Of a DNA stretch of 62,000 nt, positions 20,000-31,227 are shown piece after piece. A program made the translations under genes and the position numbers. The DNA comes from Prorocentrum cordatum. Its lineage: Eukaryota; Sar; Dinophyceae; Prorocentrales; Prorocentraceae. The stretch is from positions 57,501 through 119,500 of the forward strand of contig CAUYUJ010015838.1 of the NCBI GenBank assembly GCA_963575745.1, read 5' to 3'. The stretch's first letter is position 1. Each line of letters begins with the position of its first letter. The notes beneath the pieces were generated by a model that was given only the letters and a program-made list of their open reading frames with translations, searched no databases and was not told the DNA's origin.

Positions 20000-21565
20000 A
20001 AGGGCCCCTTCTGCGCGCGGGCCAACGACGAAGTTGGGGCTACCCCGGCGGTCAGCGAGGCCTGACAGCGCCAATTCGCCTCTGGCCCCAGCGACTTCGA
20101 CGTCTTCGTGGATCCAAATCGAAGCTCATCCCGCGAAATGAAGTGCGGGGGCCGCTGGGCCCCAGGCGCCGCGCGAGGTGTGGGCTCGACGTGCGCCGCG
20201 AGCCCCTCGACGCAGGGGGGCTCGCATCCCTCCGTCCACAGGCGCGCCGAGAAGAGCCGCCAGGCGCGAATGATGCAAGAAGACTGCTGCGTCTTCGTCT
20301 GGCCTCGCCTAGTTATAGGAATCCTCTCTGTTCTGGCCCGGCCTGTTCAAGGGCCGGTCTAGGGACTTGCGCGAATCTTTGATCCCCCTCTCCAGGTCCG
20401 AGAAGAGCGCCTCAATTCTCGCCTTGGGGAATTTTTTCTTTGCGCTGGGACCGAAGAAAGCCCCGGAAATCGCGTCGCCGACGTTTGACTCGCGGCCGCC
20501 TCGGCTTCCGCCCGGCACCGCTCAAGCGTCTCCCTCGCGTGATCGCGCTGCTCCGCCTCGGCCGACCTGATCGCGGCCAGGAGCTTGAAATCGGCTGCGC
20601 GATCTCGTCCGAGACGCGCCGCCGGGCCTGCGCGGCGCCGCCCCCGATGCCCGGAAAGTTTCGCCGCCCTGCTGCCCGTGGCCGCCCGCGGGCCCACGGA
20701 GAGCTCGACCCCCACAGGGAGTCCAGGATCTGCCTGAAACTGCCCGCGGCCACTCTTGGGCCCCGCGGGAACAAGGAGTCACAGCGCGCGCGCCTGCGGA
20801 GAGCCACCGCCAGACTCAAGCCATGCCATCGTTGCGCAAAGAAGGTTAAGAACGTGCTCGGAGCCGTCGCTGCCCAGCGCGGCGGCGAGCTGCAAACCGA
20901 GGGCGCGGGGAGTGATGCCCTCGTTGTGGGGGACGCAAAGGGGCACCCTCCCGCTGATGACTACGAAGCCCAAGTGTTTCGTGAACCCCTCCGTCAACGG
21001 CCCAACTTAAACGCGATGTCAAGGAAGGAGGCCAACTTCTTGAGAGTGAACGTGGGGTTCTCGAGCATCCTGCCACAATACAAGCTCATTGCAGAACACC
21101 TCCACTAATTGCATCGACGCAGTCGGCTCCTGGATCAGCCACCAAAGGAAGTCCAGATCGATTGGGTTGCGTGTGCGGCCAGCGTCGGAAACTATTTTGA
21201 CACGCGTGGGTCCTACCCAGACGAAGCCACGACGAACCAAACCTCCAGGAAGCTTCATCTTGGCTGGAAGGACACTTTGGACTCTCGAAATCGTGGAAGG
21301 ACCTTCCAAGGCAGTCGCCAGGTACGTTGCCATGCGAGGCGAGGCAACAAGCTGACGCAGGCGTTCGCCAGCGCGACGGCGAGGAAGAGGAGGGCCATGA
21401 AGTCAGCAGCAAAGAGTATCATGCACATCAAGGGTACGGCCCCCACTAAGCCAGCGATTGTACGCCACGGCACCTCCGCCCCCCAGCGGCGGGCAGAACG
21501 ATCGCTGGTGACCAACGAGGGCCTCCAGCACCTTCAACGCGCGGTCGCGGTTGGCCGTCGGTGCC
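20000..21565 (-). other. Possible degenerate coding region, no family recognised
   Basis: Minus-strand frames at 20779-20997 (TEGFTKHLGFVVISGRVPLC, ALGLQLAAALG) and 21019-21333 (GFVWVGPTRVKIVSDAGRTR, IDLDFLWWLIQEP) have protein-like composition and could be further parts of a retroelement or an old gene. I cannot name them. Frames at 20359-20715 are Arg/Ala-rich. Confidence 0.35.
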
Positions 21566-21599
21566 CCCCTGTCCACCGTTCTGCTCTGGGATGACAAAG

Positions 21600-22506
21600 C
21601 AAAAGACGTGTGATCCTCCTCCATTATGCTCTGTATTCGCTTGCTGGTCGATCTCCTCGGCGATCCTGTGGCCGTCGTGCTGGACTCATCCGCATTCCTC
21701 GGCGAATGTGCGCCGGTCGTTCCGTGCGAGTTGCTGGGCCTGGTGGAGGCGTGCGCTCTCGTCGGCAATGCTCCGTCGTTCGTTCTGTGCGTCCTGGTGG
21801 GCCTCGAAGATGTGTCCACGTTCGTTGGCGAGCTTTTTCGTCTGGCTCTGCACGCTCTCGCACGCTTCCCCGGCCTCCTCGGACAACTTCCGCCGCTCGG
21901 TTGTCCGCTGCGTCTCGGCGGCCCGGGCGGCCTCTGCCCAAGCTCGGTGCGGAGACGCTGGGTGCAACGAGCGCTCTCTTCCACGCGCAGCTGCTTGGCC
22001 GACAAGATCTGGGCATGCTGTCCAAGCTCGTCGCGCCACTCGACGTAACACTCTTGGGCGGCGCCCACCTCTGCCATGAAGATCGCCCTCTGTTGTTCCA
22101 GGCGGCTCCTCTCCTCCGCGAGGCCCGAAGCAAACTGTGAGAGCTCTGCTTCGCGGGTCTCCAACTGCAGTTGGTTTAAGGGTGCGTAAGCTGCCGGACC
22201 ACGATCACGATCTACTCCGTCACCTGGACCTGTGTTTGCGTGTTTGTTGTTGTCGTCATTGTTGCGGTAACTGCTGTCATCCGGTTCCTCGGACTTGCGG
22301 GGGGAAGCCTTGCAGCTGGATGCTCCTCGTGCTCGGTGGCCATGCGTTGGGCGTTGCTGGGAGAGCGTCCCTTGTTCTGGGAGTCGGGGACCAGCTGGTC
22401 GCACGCGCCCGACTCCCAAATGTGTCCACCATTCTGCTCTGGCATTCCAGGGCAAGGGACGTGCAATCCTTCCCCATTCGGATCTGCGCTCGGCCCTGCC
22501 ATTCAA
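21600..22506 (-). pseudogene. Coiled-coil ORF of LINE-linked element (ORF1-like)
   Basis: The frame from 22506 begins with RAERRSEWGRIARP, has a Gly/Ser/Asn-rich stretch, then from about residue 113 a long Glu/Gln/Arg-rich helix (TREAELSQFASGLAEERSRL, AKQLRVEESARCTQRLRTEL). It shifts near 21940 into another frame that continues the coil (ERRKLSEEAGEACESVQSQT, ERRSIADESARLHQAQQLAR) to about 21690. A coiled coil ahead of the enzymatic part recalls ORF1/gag-like RNA-binding proteins of LINEs, but no RNA-binding domain is visible. Two frameshifts make it a pseudogene. Confidence 0.55.
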
Positions 22507-23165
22507 GGTTGTTTCAGTAGTCTCTCTGCTGTTTTAGCTATAGTCTGGGTGTGGCGTTTTGAATACGCGTGTGAGGAGGTGTTCGGCGTTCTCGGCAAAC
22601 TTGGGTGAGTCTTCAGCAGATATGGGTACGTATAGCCAGCCTCGAACTGATCCCTATCCCTCAGGTCGGCAAGCCCGAGGCGATGAAACTCTTAGGGATG
22701 TGCGCATCAGAATTGAGGGAATCCTGAACATGGGCACCAAGGTAAGGTGGTGCCAAAGATAGGGATTGGGATATGCTTTAAGCTGGCCAACGGACCCTCA
22801 TCCGTCCCGGGGATCACGCACCAACTCCGTGACATTTGCATCGTGCTCTCTGCTGCTGCTGCGGTGCGCAAGCGTGCAATAATAGTGTAAGCCAGTCGCG
22901 CCCGTTTTGGGGCGTCAGGCAGTCCAGACGAACAGTTGGAGATCCACAGGTACCAACCAGTGCTGTGGTGCTCCGAAAGCCCCTGGAAGCCTCCGGGCGC
23001 GAGAAGATTGCGAAGAAAAAGAGGCACACTTTGTTGTGGCCAGTTTCGGTCTTGACGTGTCCACTGCTAATGAGCATACGCTGGGGAGGACAAGTGTGTG
23101 ACAAGCCATGCTACTATCTACAAGTGCCGTCGTCCAGACCGTTACGTCGTGAGGTCAATTATGCA
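22420..23165 (-). repeat. 5' region shared by two LINE-linked copies, copy 2
   Basis: Matches 14860-15420 in order and sense but is longer. The extra length is largely one block at about 22640-22795, which is itself a dispersed repeat (see 22672-22790). Confidence 0.75.
22672..22790 (+). repeat. Dispersed repeat shared with 46 kb, copy 1
   Basis: TCGGCAAGC, GGCGATGA, TGAGGGAATCCT, GGCACCAAGG, TGCCAAAGATAGGGA and GGGATATGCTT occur in the same order and spacing at 46228-46353. Absent from the corresponding place in the copy at 15 kb, so it is an insertion there or a deletion in the other. Confidence 0.75.
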
Positions 23166-23779
23166 GGCCCTGTGGCAATTTGTTCACATAAAAGGAAGGA
23201 GGAGGACGAGGCAAGGAAGGGAATCCACTTCTATGGAGGAGGGCGAGAAGCGAGGAATTAAACATAAGAGGTCCGTGTGTGTGAATAGGTGTGCGTGTGT
23301 GTGTGTGTGTCTCTGTGTGTGCGTGTGTGTATGTGTGACGGCTGGCTGGTGGCTTCTTCCCCGCCGACCTCGCCCGGTTGGTTATGTGCTGATGCCTCTG
23401 GCCATGCGCCAGAACCTCCACGTGGAATGCCCTCTGGCGAGTGGTGCTCCCTATGCGCTGCCCACCGCCCGGGTGGCATGTGCGGCGACCCAAAGCGGTC
23501 CCGATTTAGGGCCCGGCCGCGCGCGCCCATTCCCAAAGCAAAGACTTGCTTCGCTTCGCCGCGGCGCGCGAGGCCGGGACCGCCAAAAATGTGTGCGTGT
23601 GCCGTGTGCCGGGTAGGACCGCATCCTAAATGATGCTCGAGGGCCCGGCAGCCGCGCGCATTGTTTGTACGCATTCTCCGCCTCGTCGCTGTGCGCGAGG
23701 CCGCTACCGCCAAAAAGTGTGTGTGTGTGTGTGTGTGTGGTGGGTGGGGTTGCGGCGGGACGAGGGGGGAATCAGGCGG
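23166..23779. other. No recognised gene; (GT)n tracts
   Basis: Holds (GT)n runs at 23270-23338 and 23715-23742 in GC-rich DNA. Two diverged copies of a GAGGCCG..ACCGCCAAAAA box sit at about 23571 and 23697. No coding motif. Confidence 0.5.
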
Positions 23780-24275
23780 GAAGGGGGGGAAAGAGGAGGG
23801 GAGGAGGGGACGAGGAAGGAAACAGTAAGGACAAGAGGAGAGGGCGCCTTCAGGGCATCCCTTCTCCCGCCTACCACCTCCCTCCTTGCTCCCATCGTCC
23901 TCCTTCCCCCTCCTTCATGGATTCCCTGGAATCCATTGGAAACGCTTGAAACCCAGACACAAGCATTACATCCTCCTTCCCCTCCCCCCCATCTCCCCGT
24001 TCCCTTTGCTCCTCCTTCCTCCTCATCGGCCCCTCCCTCCTCACTTCCCTCCCTCCCTCCTTCTCCTCCTCCCGCCTCCTCCCACCTCATCCTCCTCCCC
24101 TTTCTCATCCTCCCCTCCTCTATCGCCTTCCCCCTATCCCCCCCTTTCCCCCCCTCTTCTCCCTCCTCCTCCTCCACCTCCTCCTCCTCCTCTTCTCCCT
24201 CCTCCTCCTCCTCCTCCTCCTCCTCCCTCTCCTCCTCCTCCTCCTCCTCCTTCTCTTCCTCCTCCTCCTGCTCCA
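23780..24275. repeat. CTC-rich low-complexity tract
   Basis: G-rich start, then about 350 bp of CTCC/CTCCTC repeats on the plus strand, densest at 24160-24275. Both strands show false long open frames. Confidence 0.9.
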
Positions 24276-25187
24276 AAAAAGGTCTGAGTGGTTGTGGGGG
24301 GGGGCGGGAACTGGAGTATGAGAGCCGTCAAGACAGCGAGTGAAATGGTGAGGGGGCTCAGCCAGGGCGGGGTGAATGGAGAATGAGGAGGATACGGGGG
24401 ATGCATGGGGAGGTCTTAGGGGGGAGGACCTTACCACCAGGAGGAAGGAAAGGAAACGGCTCGACAGCCAAATACATGTGTTACATTGAGCGTTTGGGGT
24501 CGCTGTTGGGCGCCTCACGGGCTGGGGCAATACTTCCATGTTCTTTTTGCGCGCGCATTTTCAATAGCCAGTCTGTCTCTGTAGAGCCCTGAAAATGGAC
24601 GAAACGTGGGCCCGATACTGACAGAGCAGCATCTGCGTGATTTGATCGTCCCAGCATGGCTATCGTAGCCTGATTGGGGATGGCCGGATGGGGCAAAGAC
24701 GCCTGGGCGAAAACGCAGGGGAGGACCCCCGCCAGGGTCGAGACCTCAGAACGTGTGTTAACGCCAATCCACCAGATCCCTTCGATGCGACGCAGACGGT
24801 GCAAACGAGGGCCAACACGGGCTGCACGCTATCGGCGGAGCTGAACGGAGCAAGCACTCATTGGGCTCACAAACGTTCTGCTGATCATCACCAGGCGCGC
24901 CCATCGGGAGCATCGTCTTTGGCGCAAGCCTGCCAAAATGTCCAGGCCAGGGCGTCCGGCATGAGCCCCTCGGCCCACGCGGGGAGACACTCGCCGAGCA
25001 GGCGCGTCCGACGGCTGGCGGCGGCCTCCTCCCGCGGGTCGGGAGGGACTGGCAGTGCGCAGAAGTCACTTGTACACCACCGCAATGCCTGGCCATGACC
25101 ATCCTGGGCCTGGCAGGGTCTTAACTGCCCTAATATGCAATACTCAACCTTTATCTTGTTGACACGGAGCTCATCACGAAGATCAAA
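24276..25187. other. No recognised gene
   Basis: A minus-strand frame at 24888-25232 (VEYCILGQLRPCQAQDGHGQ, WCTSDFCALPVPPDP) looks somewhat protein-like but has no motif I know. Nothing else stands out. Confidence 0.35.
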
Positions 25188-25303
25188 CACGCACGTTTGG
25201 AGCGTTGCGTTCGCCAAAACGTGGGCCAACACGCTGAGCCAACACGCAGCGTGTTAACACGGACGTGTTGAACACGGCACGCGTTGCGCTCCAAAACTGA
25301 CGT
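25188..25303. repeat. Foldback (inverted-repeat) element
   Basis: CACGTTTGGAGCGTTGCG on the left pairs with CGCGTTGCGCTCCAAAAC on the right. The centre holds further nested palindromes (CAACACGCAGCGTGTTAACA and ACGTGTTGAACACG). About 115 bp, no coding capacity. Could be a small foldback transposon or a regulatory hairpin. Confidence 0.6.
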
Positions 25304-25384
25304 ATCAGGGCAACAAAAGGCTTGGTGCGCACGCCCTCATGGGCGAGGCCGGGAGAATCCGCAGACCATTCCAAGGCCCAATGT

Positions 25385-25467
25385 GTGTATATATATATAT
25401 ACATATATATACAGATAGATAGATAGATATATAGATATATCGATAGATAGATATATATATATATAGT

Positions 25468-25541
<74 letters not shown>

Positions 25542-25600
25542 TATAGATATATATGATATGTATCTATACATATATATATATATATAGAAGTACATATTCC
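25385..25600. repeat. (TA)n and (GATA)n microsatellite
   Basis: TATATA runs flank about 80 bp of near-perfect AGAT/GATA tetranucleotides. Confidence 0.95.
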
Positions 25601-25679
25601 TCTTCCTATATGTTTGTAAGCCCAGGCGGGGGGGAAAACCCGTCCCCCCCCCCCCCCCCATAAAACTGGACCCCCGGGA

Positions 25680-26260
25680 TCTGCAGCTTTGGGACCCTCT
25701 GGACGGGCCTCGAAGCGGCCCCCTGGGCCTCGCAGGGCGTTTTGCGAAGCATTCGCAGCACACCCCGGGCGATCAGGGGGGTCACCGGAGACGTCCCAGA
25801 GACCCCCAAGACAGCACAAGAGTGCTCCAAGAAGCCGTCATACCCCGAAAGATCGCTCCAAGACGTACCAGGAGGCCTCCAAGAGCACCCCCAAGAAGGC
25901 AACAAGAGGGACAAATCATTGATTCAATGTAAGTTTTTGGTGCATTTGGGGTTCTCCTCTTTTCGGCTTCCCGACGCTCCAAGACGGCGGTCTCCTGGGC
26001 GTCCGAAGCCGCCTGGGAGGCTCCCAAATCTCCCCACAACCATCCGAAAGGGCTACCAGGCAGTCCAAGAGAGCCCCAAAACGGCACAACAGGGGTCCAA
26101 AATGGCCCTAAGAGAGCACCATGGCGGCCAAAGATGGCCCCAAGACACCCTCCGAAGCATTCCAAATCGTGACTGGGGCGTTCAGGGAGACCGCGGTTAG
26201 AGGCAGGTTGGCCTCAGGAAGCCCCAGAGGCCCCCAGAACACACCCAGGAGGCCTCCATA
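25680..26260 (+). repeat. CCAAGA array with divergent core
   Basis: Degenerate CCAAGA/CCCAAG repeats interrupted at about 25905-25985 by an AT-richer core. The core begins CAAATCATTGATT, has TAAGTTTTTGGTGCATTTGG in the middle and ends TTTTCGGCTTCCCGACGCTC. The ends resemble core B and the middle resembles core A, suggesting all cores are one family. Confidence 0.65.
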
Positions 26261-26504
26261 AGGCTTTAAGAAAGCCTGAGAACTTTGGTGAGGCCCCCAG
26301 AGGCTCTCCAAGGAGGAGCCTCCGCAAAAAGAGCTGAGGAGGATGGGGAGAATGCCAAGGGTATGGCGAGAATGAGGAAACATAATCATGGAGGAAGGAC
26401 AACGAACAACATTATCATCACGGCGATGCCAGAAAAGGCAGCAAGGAGTTATCGCTAAATTGTCGGCTTGACCTTCCTGCCATTTCCGCCTGCATACCAA
26501 ACTC
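26261..26504. other. No recognised feature
   Basis: Moderate-GC DNA between the array and the TA-linked hairpin. No gene seen. Confidence 0.4.
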
Positions 26505-26575
26505 CAAGGACCAAGGTGCATGGCGCGAAGCGCCACTGCAGTCTTGTGTGTGTATATATATATATATGTGTGGTC
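26505..26575 (-). repeat. Hairpin GGCGC-TTC-GCGCC beside (TA)n, copy 1
   Basis: On the minus strand: (TA)n, ACACAAGACTGCAG, then TGGCGCTTCGCGCCA (26521-26535, a short hairpin with a TTC loop) and ATGCACCTTGG. The same order occurs on the plus strand at 31235-31300. Confidence 0.75.
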
Positions 26576-26639
26576 GCCCCTCCCCCCCCACACACAGCAC
26601 CCCCAAACTACAAAAAGCACAAAACCTTCACTGATCGTT

Positions 26640-26894
26640 CGCTCGTCGTCGTCGTCCTCCTCCTCCTCCTCCTCATCCTCCTTCTCCTCCTCCTCCTCCT
26701 CCTCGTCCTCCTCCTCCTCCCCCTCTCTCGAACGCCTTCGAGATCAACGATGATGTAGATGACGATGATGGTGATGATGATGACGGTGATAATGCTGATG
26801 ATGACAATGATGATGATGATGATGATAATGATGATGATGATGATGATGATGACGATGACGATGGTGACGTTGACGACGACGATGATGATGCTGG

Positions 26895-26932
<38 letters not shown>

Positions 26933-27247
26933 GTGATGGTGGTGAGGGTGAAGCGAGGAGCATGATGATGGTGATGATGACGACAACGACGACGATGATG
27001 ATGATGGCGGTGACGATGACGATGACAATGATGATGATTGTGGTGATGATGATGACGACGACGGTGATGATGCTGATGATGCTGCTTATGATGACGATGA
27101 TGCTGACGATGATGATCATGATGGTGATGGTGATGCTGCTGATGATGATTATGATGCTAGTGATGATGGTGATGATGATGCTGATGATGATGATGATCAT
27201 CATCATGATGCTGGTGATGGTGATGATGATGATGATGATGGTGGTGG

Positions 27248-27329
<82 letters not shown>

Positions 27330-27345
27330 GGTGATGGTGATGCAC
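26640..27345. repeat. (CTC)n followed by a long (GAT)n tract
   Basis: About 90 bp of GTC/CTC triplets are followed from about 26747 by some 600 bp of imperfect GAT/GAC triplets, purest at 27225-27315. One triplet phase reads ATG, giving false poly-Met frames; the reverse strand reads as poly-His, poly-Ser or poly-Ile. Confidence 0.95.
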
Positions 27346-27547
27346 CGTATGCTGACTCGTTCCTTTGGCGAGGAGGAGCAGCACCAGGCGAAGCAGCCAC
27401 ACGAAGGTGTTTGTGTTGGCTCTCGGGGGCGCCGGCTGCAAAGCCTGGTACGGAACGTCACTCGTCGAAGGAGGGTGCGAACGCTCTGACTGGCCGTGCC
27501 GTCGCCGAGCTTACCCGGTCGATGCTGCACGTTGACCTTGACGCTGC

Positions 27548-27745
27548 CGATTCGGCTACACACAAAAGTGACAGTGGGCAAGGGTGACCTTCGGTGCGCT
27601 GCTCCCAGGGGGGCGCGGGGGGTCGAAACCCAAGCGCGCAAGCCGCTGCTATCGCATGGCATTCGGCGGTCGGGAGACCTCGGTGGGCCCGCTCCACACG
27701 GCACTCACAGCGAAGGGTCACTCTTACGCGTATCCGATCGAATTG
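27548..27745. mobile_element. TIR element family 2, copy 1
   Basis: Left end GATTCGGCTACACACAAAAG then TGACAGTGGGCAAGGGTGACC. The right end, reverse complemented, reads GATCGGATACGCGTAAGAGT then GACCCTTCGCTG. The interior is homologous, in inverted orientation, to 53160-53345. About 200 bp, no ORF of its own; MITE-like. Confidence 0.65.
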
Positions 27746-28277
27746 CTGCCCCCGTGCTGCCTATGAGGGGCACCTAAAGAAGGATTCGTCGCCACTGTGC
27801 GGTGCTAGAGTCACGAATGCCAGATTACCAAGGCGCGCCGAGGCGCCACCAGGGCTTCCTGGATGGGCTCGCTGCCCGCCCTGACCTACAGCTACGTGGA
27901 CTCAAGGTTTGTCGAGCGATGCTCGATGATGACTTTGGATTCCTGTGGTGTAAGCTGCGGGGGACGGGTCAACGAACAAGGGCAAGGATATCTATAGAAA
28001 GAGGCGCAAACGCGGGCGTGCCCTACGATCCACATGGATCCTCTTTGTGATAGTGGCAAGAAGATCACAACAGCAAGATACGGAGATAAACCAAGGATCT
28101 CTGCAAGCCAGCGGGTCTGGAGGATACATCCCGCGCCGCGCACGATCCAGAGCGTTCTGGAACGCTCTGAACGGTGTACTTTTGTCCCTGCTCGACTCGT
28201 TTCAGGACATCAGGGGACGCACCCAGGTTGCCATGCAACTCACCGACAGTGTCCGCAAGAGAGCCGCTTTGCACTCT
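27746..28277 (+). other. Unassigned; protein-like frame at its end
   Basis: The plus frame covering about 28047-28277 contains RARSRAFWNALNGVLLSLLD and RTQVAMQLTDSVRKRA, which looks amphipathic and protein-like, but it runs into a CTC microsatellite and has no family motif. Within it AGAGCGTTC-TG-GAACGCTCT (28149-28168) is a perfect palindrome. Confidence 0.3.
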
Positions 28278-28330
28278 CCTCCTCCTCCTCCTCCTCCTCC
28301 TCCTCCTCCTCCTCCTCCTCCTCCTCCTGT
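28278..28330. repeat. (CTC)n microsatellite
   Basis: Pure CTC triplet run. Confidence 0.95.
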
Positions 28331-29382
28331 CTCCTCCTCCCCCTTCCCCCCCTGGCCTCACCGTCGCCGGGACGCCGCACGGCCACGGCCCAGAGCCACA
28401 GCGCGTGGTGCAGCATCATCGCCGTGGATATCGTCCCCCGGCTGTACGGCACCACGTGCACCATGTCCTCGGGCCCTCTGCCCGTCGAGGGCCCCACGAG
28501 GCGTGCGAGCGCGCGCGAGCGTGCCTCCGAGGGGCGGCCCGCGTGCAGGCGCGGTTCCGTCGCCGCGCCGTTCGTGCTCGACGCGCCCGAGAGGACGGCG
28601 CCGGCGCCACGGCCAGCCCGCGGCAAGCCCTGCGCTCCGCGCCCGAGCAGAGGAGGCCGCCACGCGGCACGGCCCCTCGGCGAGCCCACGGCGCCCGGAG
28701 GCGGCGCTGGCCGTGGTTGCCGAAGGGCCCTCCTCGATACGGAAGGCCGCGCGTCGGAACAAGCGGCGCGGCGACACGTGCCGTTTCGCGCTCGCCCCCC
28801 CGCCAGCTGCCACAAACGCGCAACCGCAGAATTACCCTCCGTCTCCTGGGCGTCGTCCTGGCTTCGGCATCAAAGCACTATCCTCCATGCCGGCCCACAG
28901 ACTCAAATGGTCGACCACGTCCGAACTCCTGGGTCCTCGACCCTGGGAGACGTCGCGCAGCAAAACGGCGGCAGCAAACGAAGTCGGCGAGGAGGTGACG
29001 CCAGACCGGGGCCAGAAACTCCCTGGCCCTCGAGGAAGCGATCTGGTCCTCGAACCCCGAACCTCGGTCCTCGATCTGGAGCTGAACGGGATCGAGCGAA
29101 CATCTCTCCACGCGTGCCCACGCGGTCCCTGGACCTCTCGGCTCCCTTCCCCGGGCACTCAGGTCGGACGGAAGGCGGTGGGGGTGGTAAGAGGGGGGGG
29201 CGCTCGAGAATCAGCTCATGGCGACTGCAGTTTTCCCAGCGCATCCCGGCGCCGGGAGGCGCCACTGCATCGAGGAAAGCCGCCCAGCGGCGGAGCCGAA
29301 AGCAGCGCCGCATGCAGCAGACCTCCTCGGCCGCCTTTCCACATCCCCCCCGTCGTCGGGCCCGAGCCTCCCGAGGCCCAGA
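28331..29382. other. GC-rich DNA, no recognised gene
   Basis: Several frames stay open on both strands because of high GC. Arg/Ala/Pro composition and overlap argue against coding. No motif recognised. Confidence 0.45.
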
Positions 29383-29394
29383 GAGAGAGAGAGC

Positions 29395-29427
<33 letters not shown>
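29383..29427. repeat. (GA)n microsatellite
   Basis: GAGAGA run with AA interruptions. Confidence 0.95.
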
Positions 29428-29428
<1 letters not shown>

Positions 29429-30210
29429 AAACAAAAACCGAGCAGAACAACCCGCGGCCACGGCCGCCGATATCTGGGGCCGTCGATGTCCACGGTTCGT
29501 GCTGAAATCCTCCTGGCCGCGTCTCCAGGATGACCTCCAGGAGGTCTCCTGGAGACGACTCCGGCGCCCAGGACACCATACTTCTGCGTCCTTTGCCGAG
29601 CCACATCGGCCTGCGGGGGGTCCCGGGGCCCGACGCGCCAGGCGAAAACGCCCGTTGCGAACAGAAGTACTGCAGGGGCCCTGGGACACACAAATAAATA
29701 CACACAAATAAAAGGATTCCCCATATTTTCCCATATTTTATCGGTTTTTGTCTTCCCCCCCACTTCCCATATTTTCCTATATTTTCCTGGGAATCGACGA
29801 TTACTTGTGTCTGTGTGTTTCTTTCCCTCCTGAAATACAGCGCCAGAATCTCAAGGTTCCCATTCTTTCCGAGCCCCGGGGGCCCTGGGGCGCGGACAGG
29901 GCAACAAACACCAGCGGCCTCGCCTTGCTCTCAATATCAGGGGTCGACCTAAGCAATGTTTCTTTCGTTTTCGTGTTTTTCGCTTTCCTTCAATCCGTCT
30001 TTGCTGGAACACGGAGTCAAAAAGAAAACTGCTCGATAGCCGGGACGGGAATGGACTGGAAAAACCTTGTTCCGCGCGCCAGGCGGGGTCTGGGCGGAGG
30101 TCGCCGCCAAGGCGGGGTCCATAGTAAAACACGCCGGCCGCGCCCCTGGCGAAGGCCCGCAAGGCGCGTCGACGAGCCGCCTGCGCGCGGGGCCCTCGCC
30201 CCCAGACATC
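29428..30210. other. No recognised gene; CCCATATTTTCC repeats
   Basis: At 29720-29790 the AT-rich motif CCATATTTT occurs four times (CCCATATTTTCCCATATTTT, then CCCATATTTTCCTATATTTT after about 25 bp), unusual in this GC-rich window. The rest is unassigned. Confidence 0.5.
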
Positions 30211-30443
30211 GGAAGCCTCCTAGATGGGGTCGGAATAGATGGGGTCCGAGGCCATCTCGCCGAATCGCCGATACATCGGTGATGCGTTTTCGGTGTATCG
30301 GCGATGCCTCGGCGCCGTCGGCGATGCAGCGGCGACGTCCGCGTCGAGAATAGCGGGCTCCGCATCGAGCCGCATCGCCGCTGCATCGGTGATGCGGATC
30401 GATCTTTCGACCCCATTTGCTCGGACCCTACTTCAGACGCCTA
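30211..30443. mobile_element. TIR element family 3, copy 1
   Basis: Left end GCCTCCTAGATGGGGTCGGA, right end CGACCCCATTTGCTCGGACC. The interior holds several CATCGGCGATGC-type palindromes and GGGCTCCGCATCGAGCCGCA. Other copies: 44520-44740, 47330-47506, 53749-53976. Confidence 0.8.
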
Positions 30444-30472
30444 GAAACACGCGGTCACCAACTGTTGTTCAG

Positions 30473-30736
30473 AATGTCGCGGCGGCGGCCCCTGCTTTAG
30501 CGCAGTCGATCAGTGGTCGACGTACATGTCGAAGCCACAGTGGGTTCTAAACTCTGCATTTTCGTGCACGAAGGTATGCGAATAGCTTCGCCCCTCGATA
30601 GCTGATGGCATGTCGCTCTTCCGGGACGGGAGGCTGCGAAAAGCTCGGAACGTTGACAGGGACGGAGGCGTGGTTAGCGTGTCGCGCTGGATCGTGGTGG
30701 GCCAGAACCGGCGGCGCGACACGCTAAACAACGGCT
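30473..30736. mobile_element. TIR element family 1, interrupted copy
   Basis: ATGTCGCGGCGGCGGCCCC, then about 100 bp not shared with other copies, then GGCATGTCGCTC, GGGAGGCTGCGAAA, GGTGGGCCAGAACCGG and the right terminus CGGCGCGACACGCTAAACAA. The unshared block looks like a later insertion or rearrangement. Confidence 0.65.
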
Positions 30737-31227
30737 ACTGCCCGCAATTCATCCTAGAGCTCTCTGGCCTGTCAGCGGACATGCAATGTCTAAAACAATG
30801 AGAAAAACCTGGGAGGACAATGAAGCAAACAGTTGTTCCCCACTGCTGTACTGCGACTCCAGAAAACAAAAGTAAGGCGGGGCAAACCAGACGGCCGGGG
30901 ACGTCCCCGAGACCGCCCTAGCGCTCCGCGTTCAGGGGCAGATTTCTGCGCACCCCCTCTTGGCGCCAGGCCACGCCTGCCACGCCCTGCGACACTGGCA
31001 TGGATAGAGATTGCGCTCAGGGACAAACCCCTGCGCACACATTCTGAATCGCGACAAGTGCTACACCTGACACGCCCTGCGACCTGGAGTGGATCGAAGC
31101 CGCGCTCAGGGACCACTCCATGCACACCGTCGCTGGTGCTGAGAAAACGCCGCGCCAGCCTTGCCCTGCGTCCCTGGCAAGAACAGAGACGGCACACCCT
31201 CACAAGTGCATGTGCCTACACGAACAT

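Larger units (their letters stand above)
21570..23165 (-). mobile_element. Second copy of the LINE-linked element, 5' half
   Basis: Shares the 5' region (22420-23165) with 14860-15420 and starts an ORF with the same N-terminal motif M-x-x-RAERR-x-x-W-x-RI-x-RP-x-PW. Here the ORF continues into a coiled-coil protein instead of a microsatellite. A second box close to that at 22440-22480 (CAGAGCAGAAYGGTGGACA on the minus strand) lies at 21575-21620, so a direct repeat flanks the coiled coil. Confidence 0.65.

Noticed and set aside
25385-25600. Possible AT-rich replication origin or promoter
   Set aside because: It is a simple (TA)/(GATA) microsatellite with no adjoining elements to support such a role.
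26673-27704. 343-residue frame and poly-Met, poly-His, poly-Ile frames over the GAT tract
   Set aside because: Products of an imperfect trinucleotide microsatellite; similar artefacts over the CAT tract at 32650-32903.
28034-29711. 499- and 554-residue overlapping plus frames
   Set aside because: Two frames open over the same GC-rich DNA, both crossing a CTC tract and a GA tract; only the first about 75 residues look protein-like.
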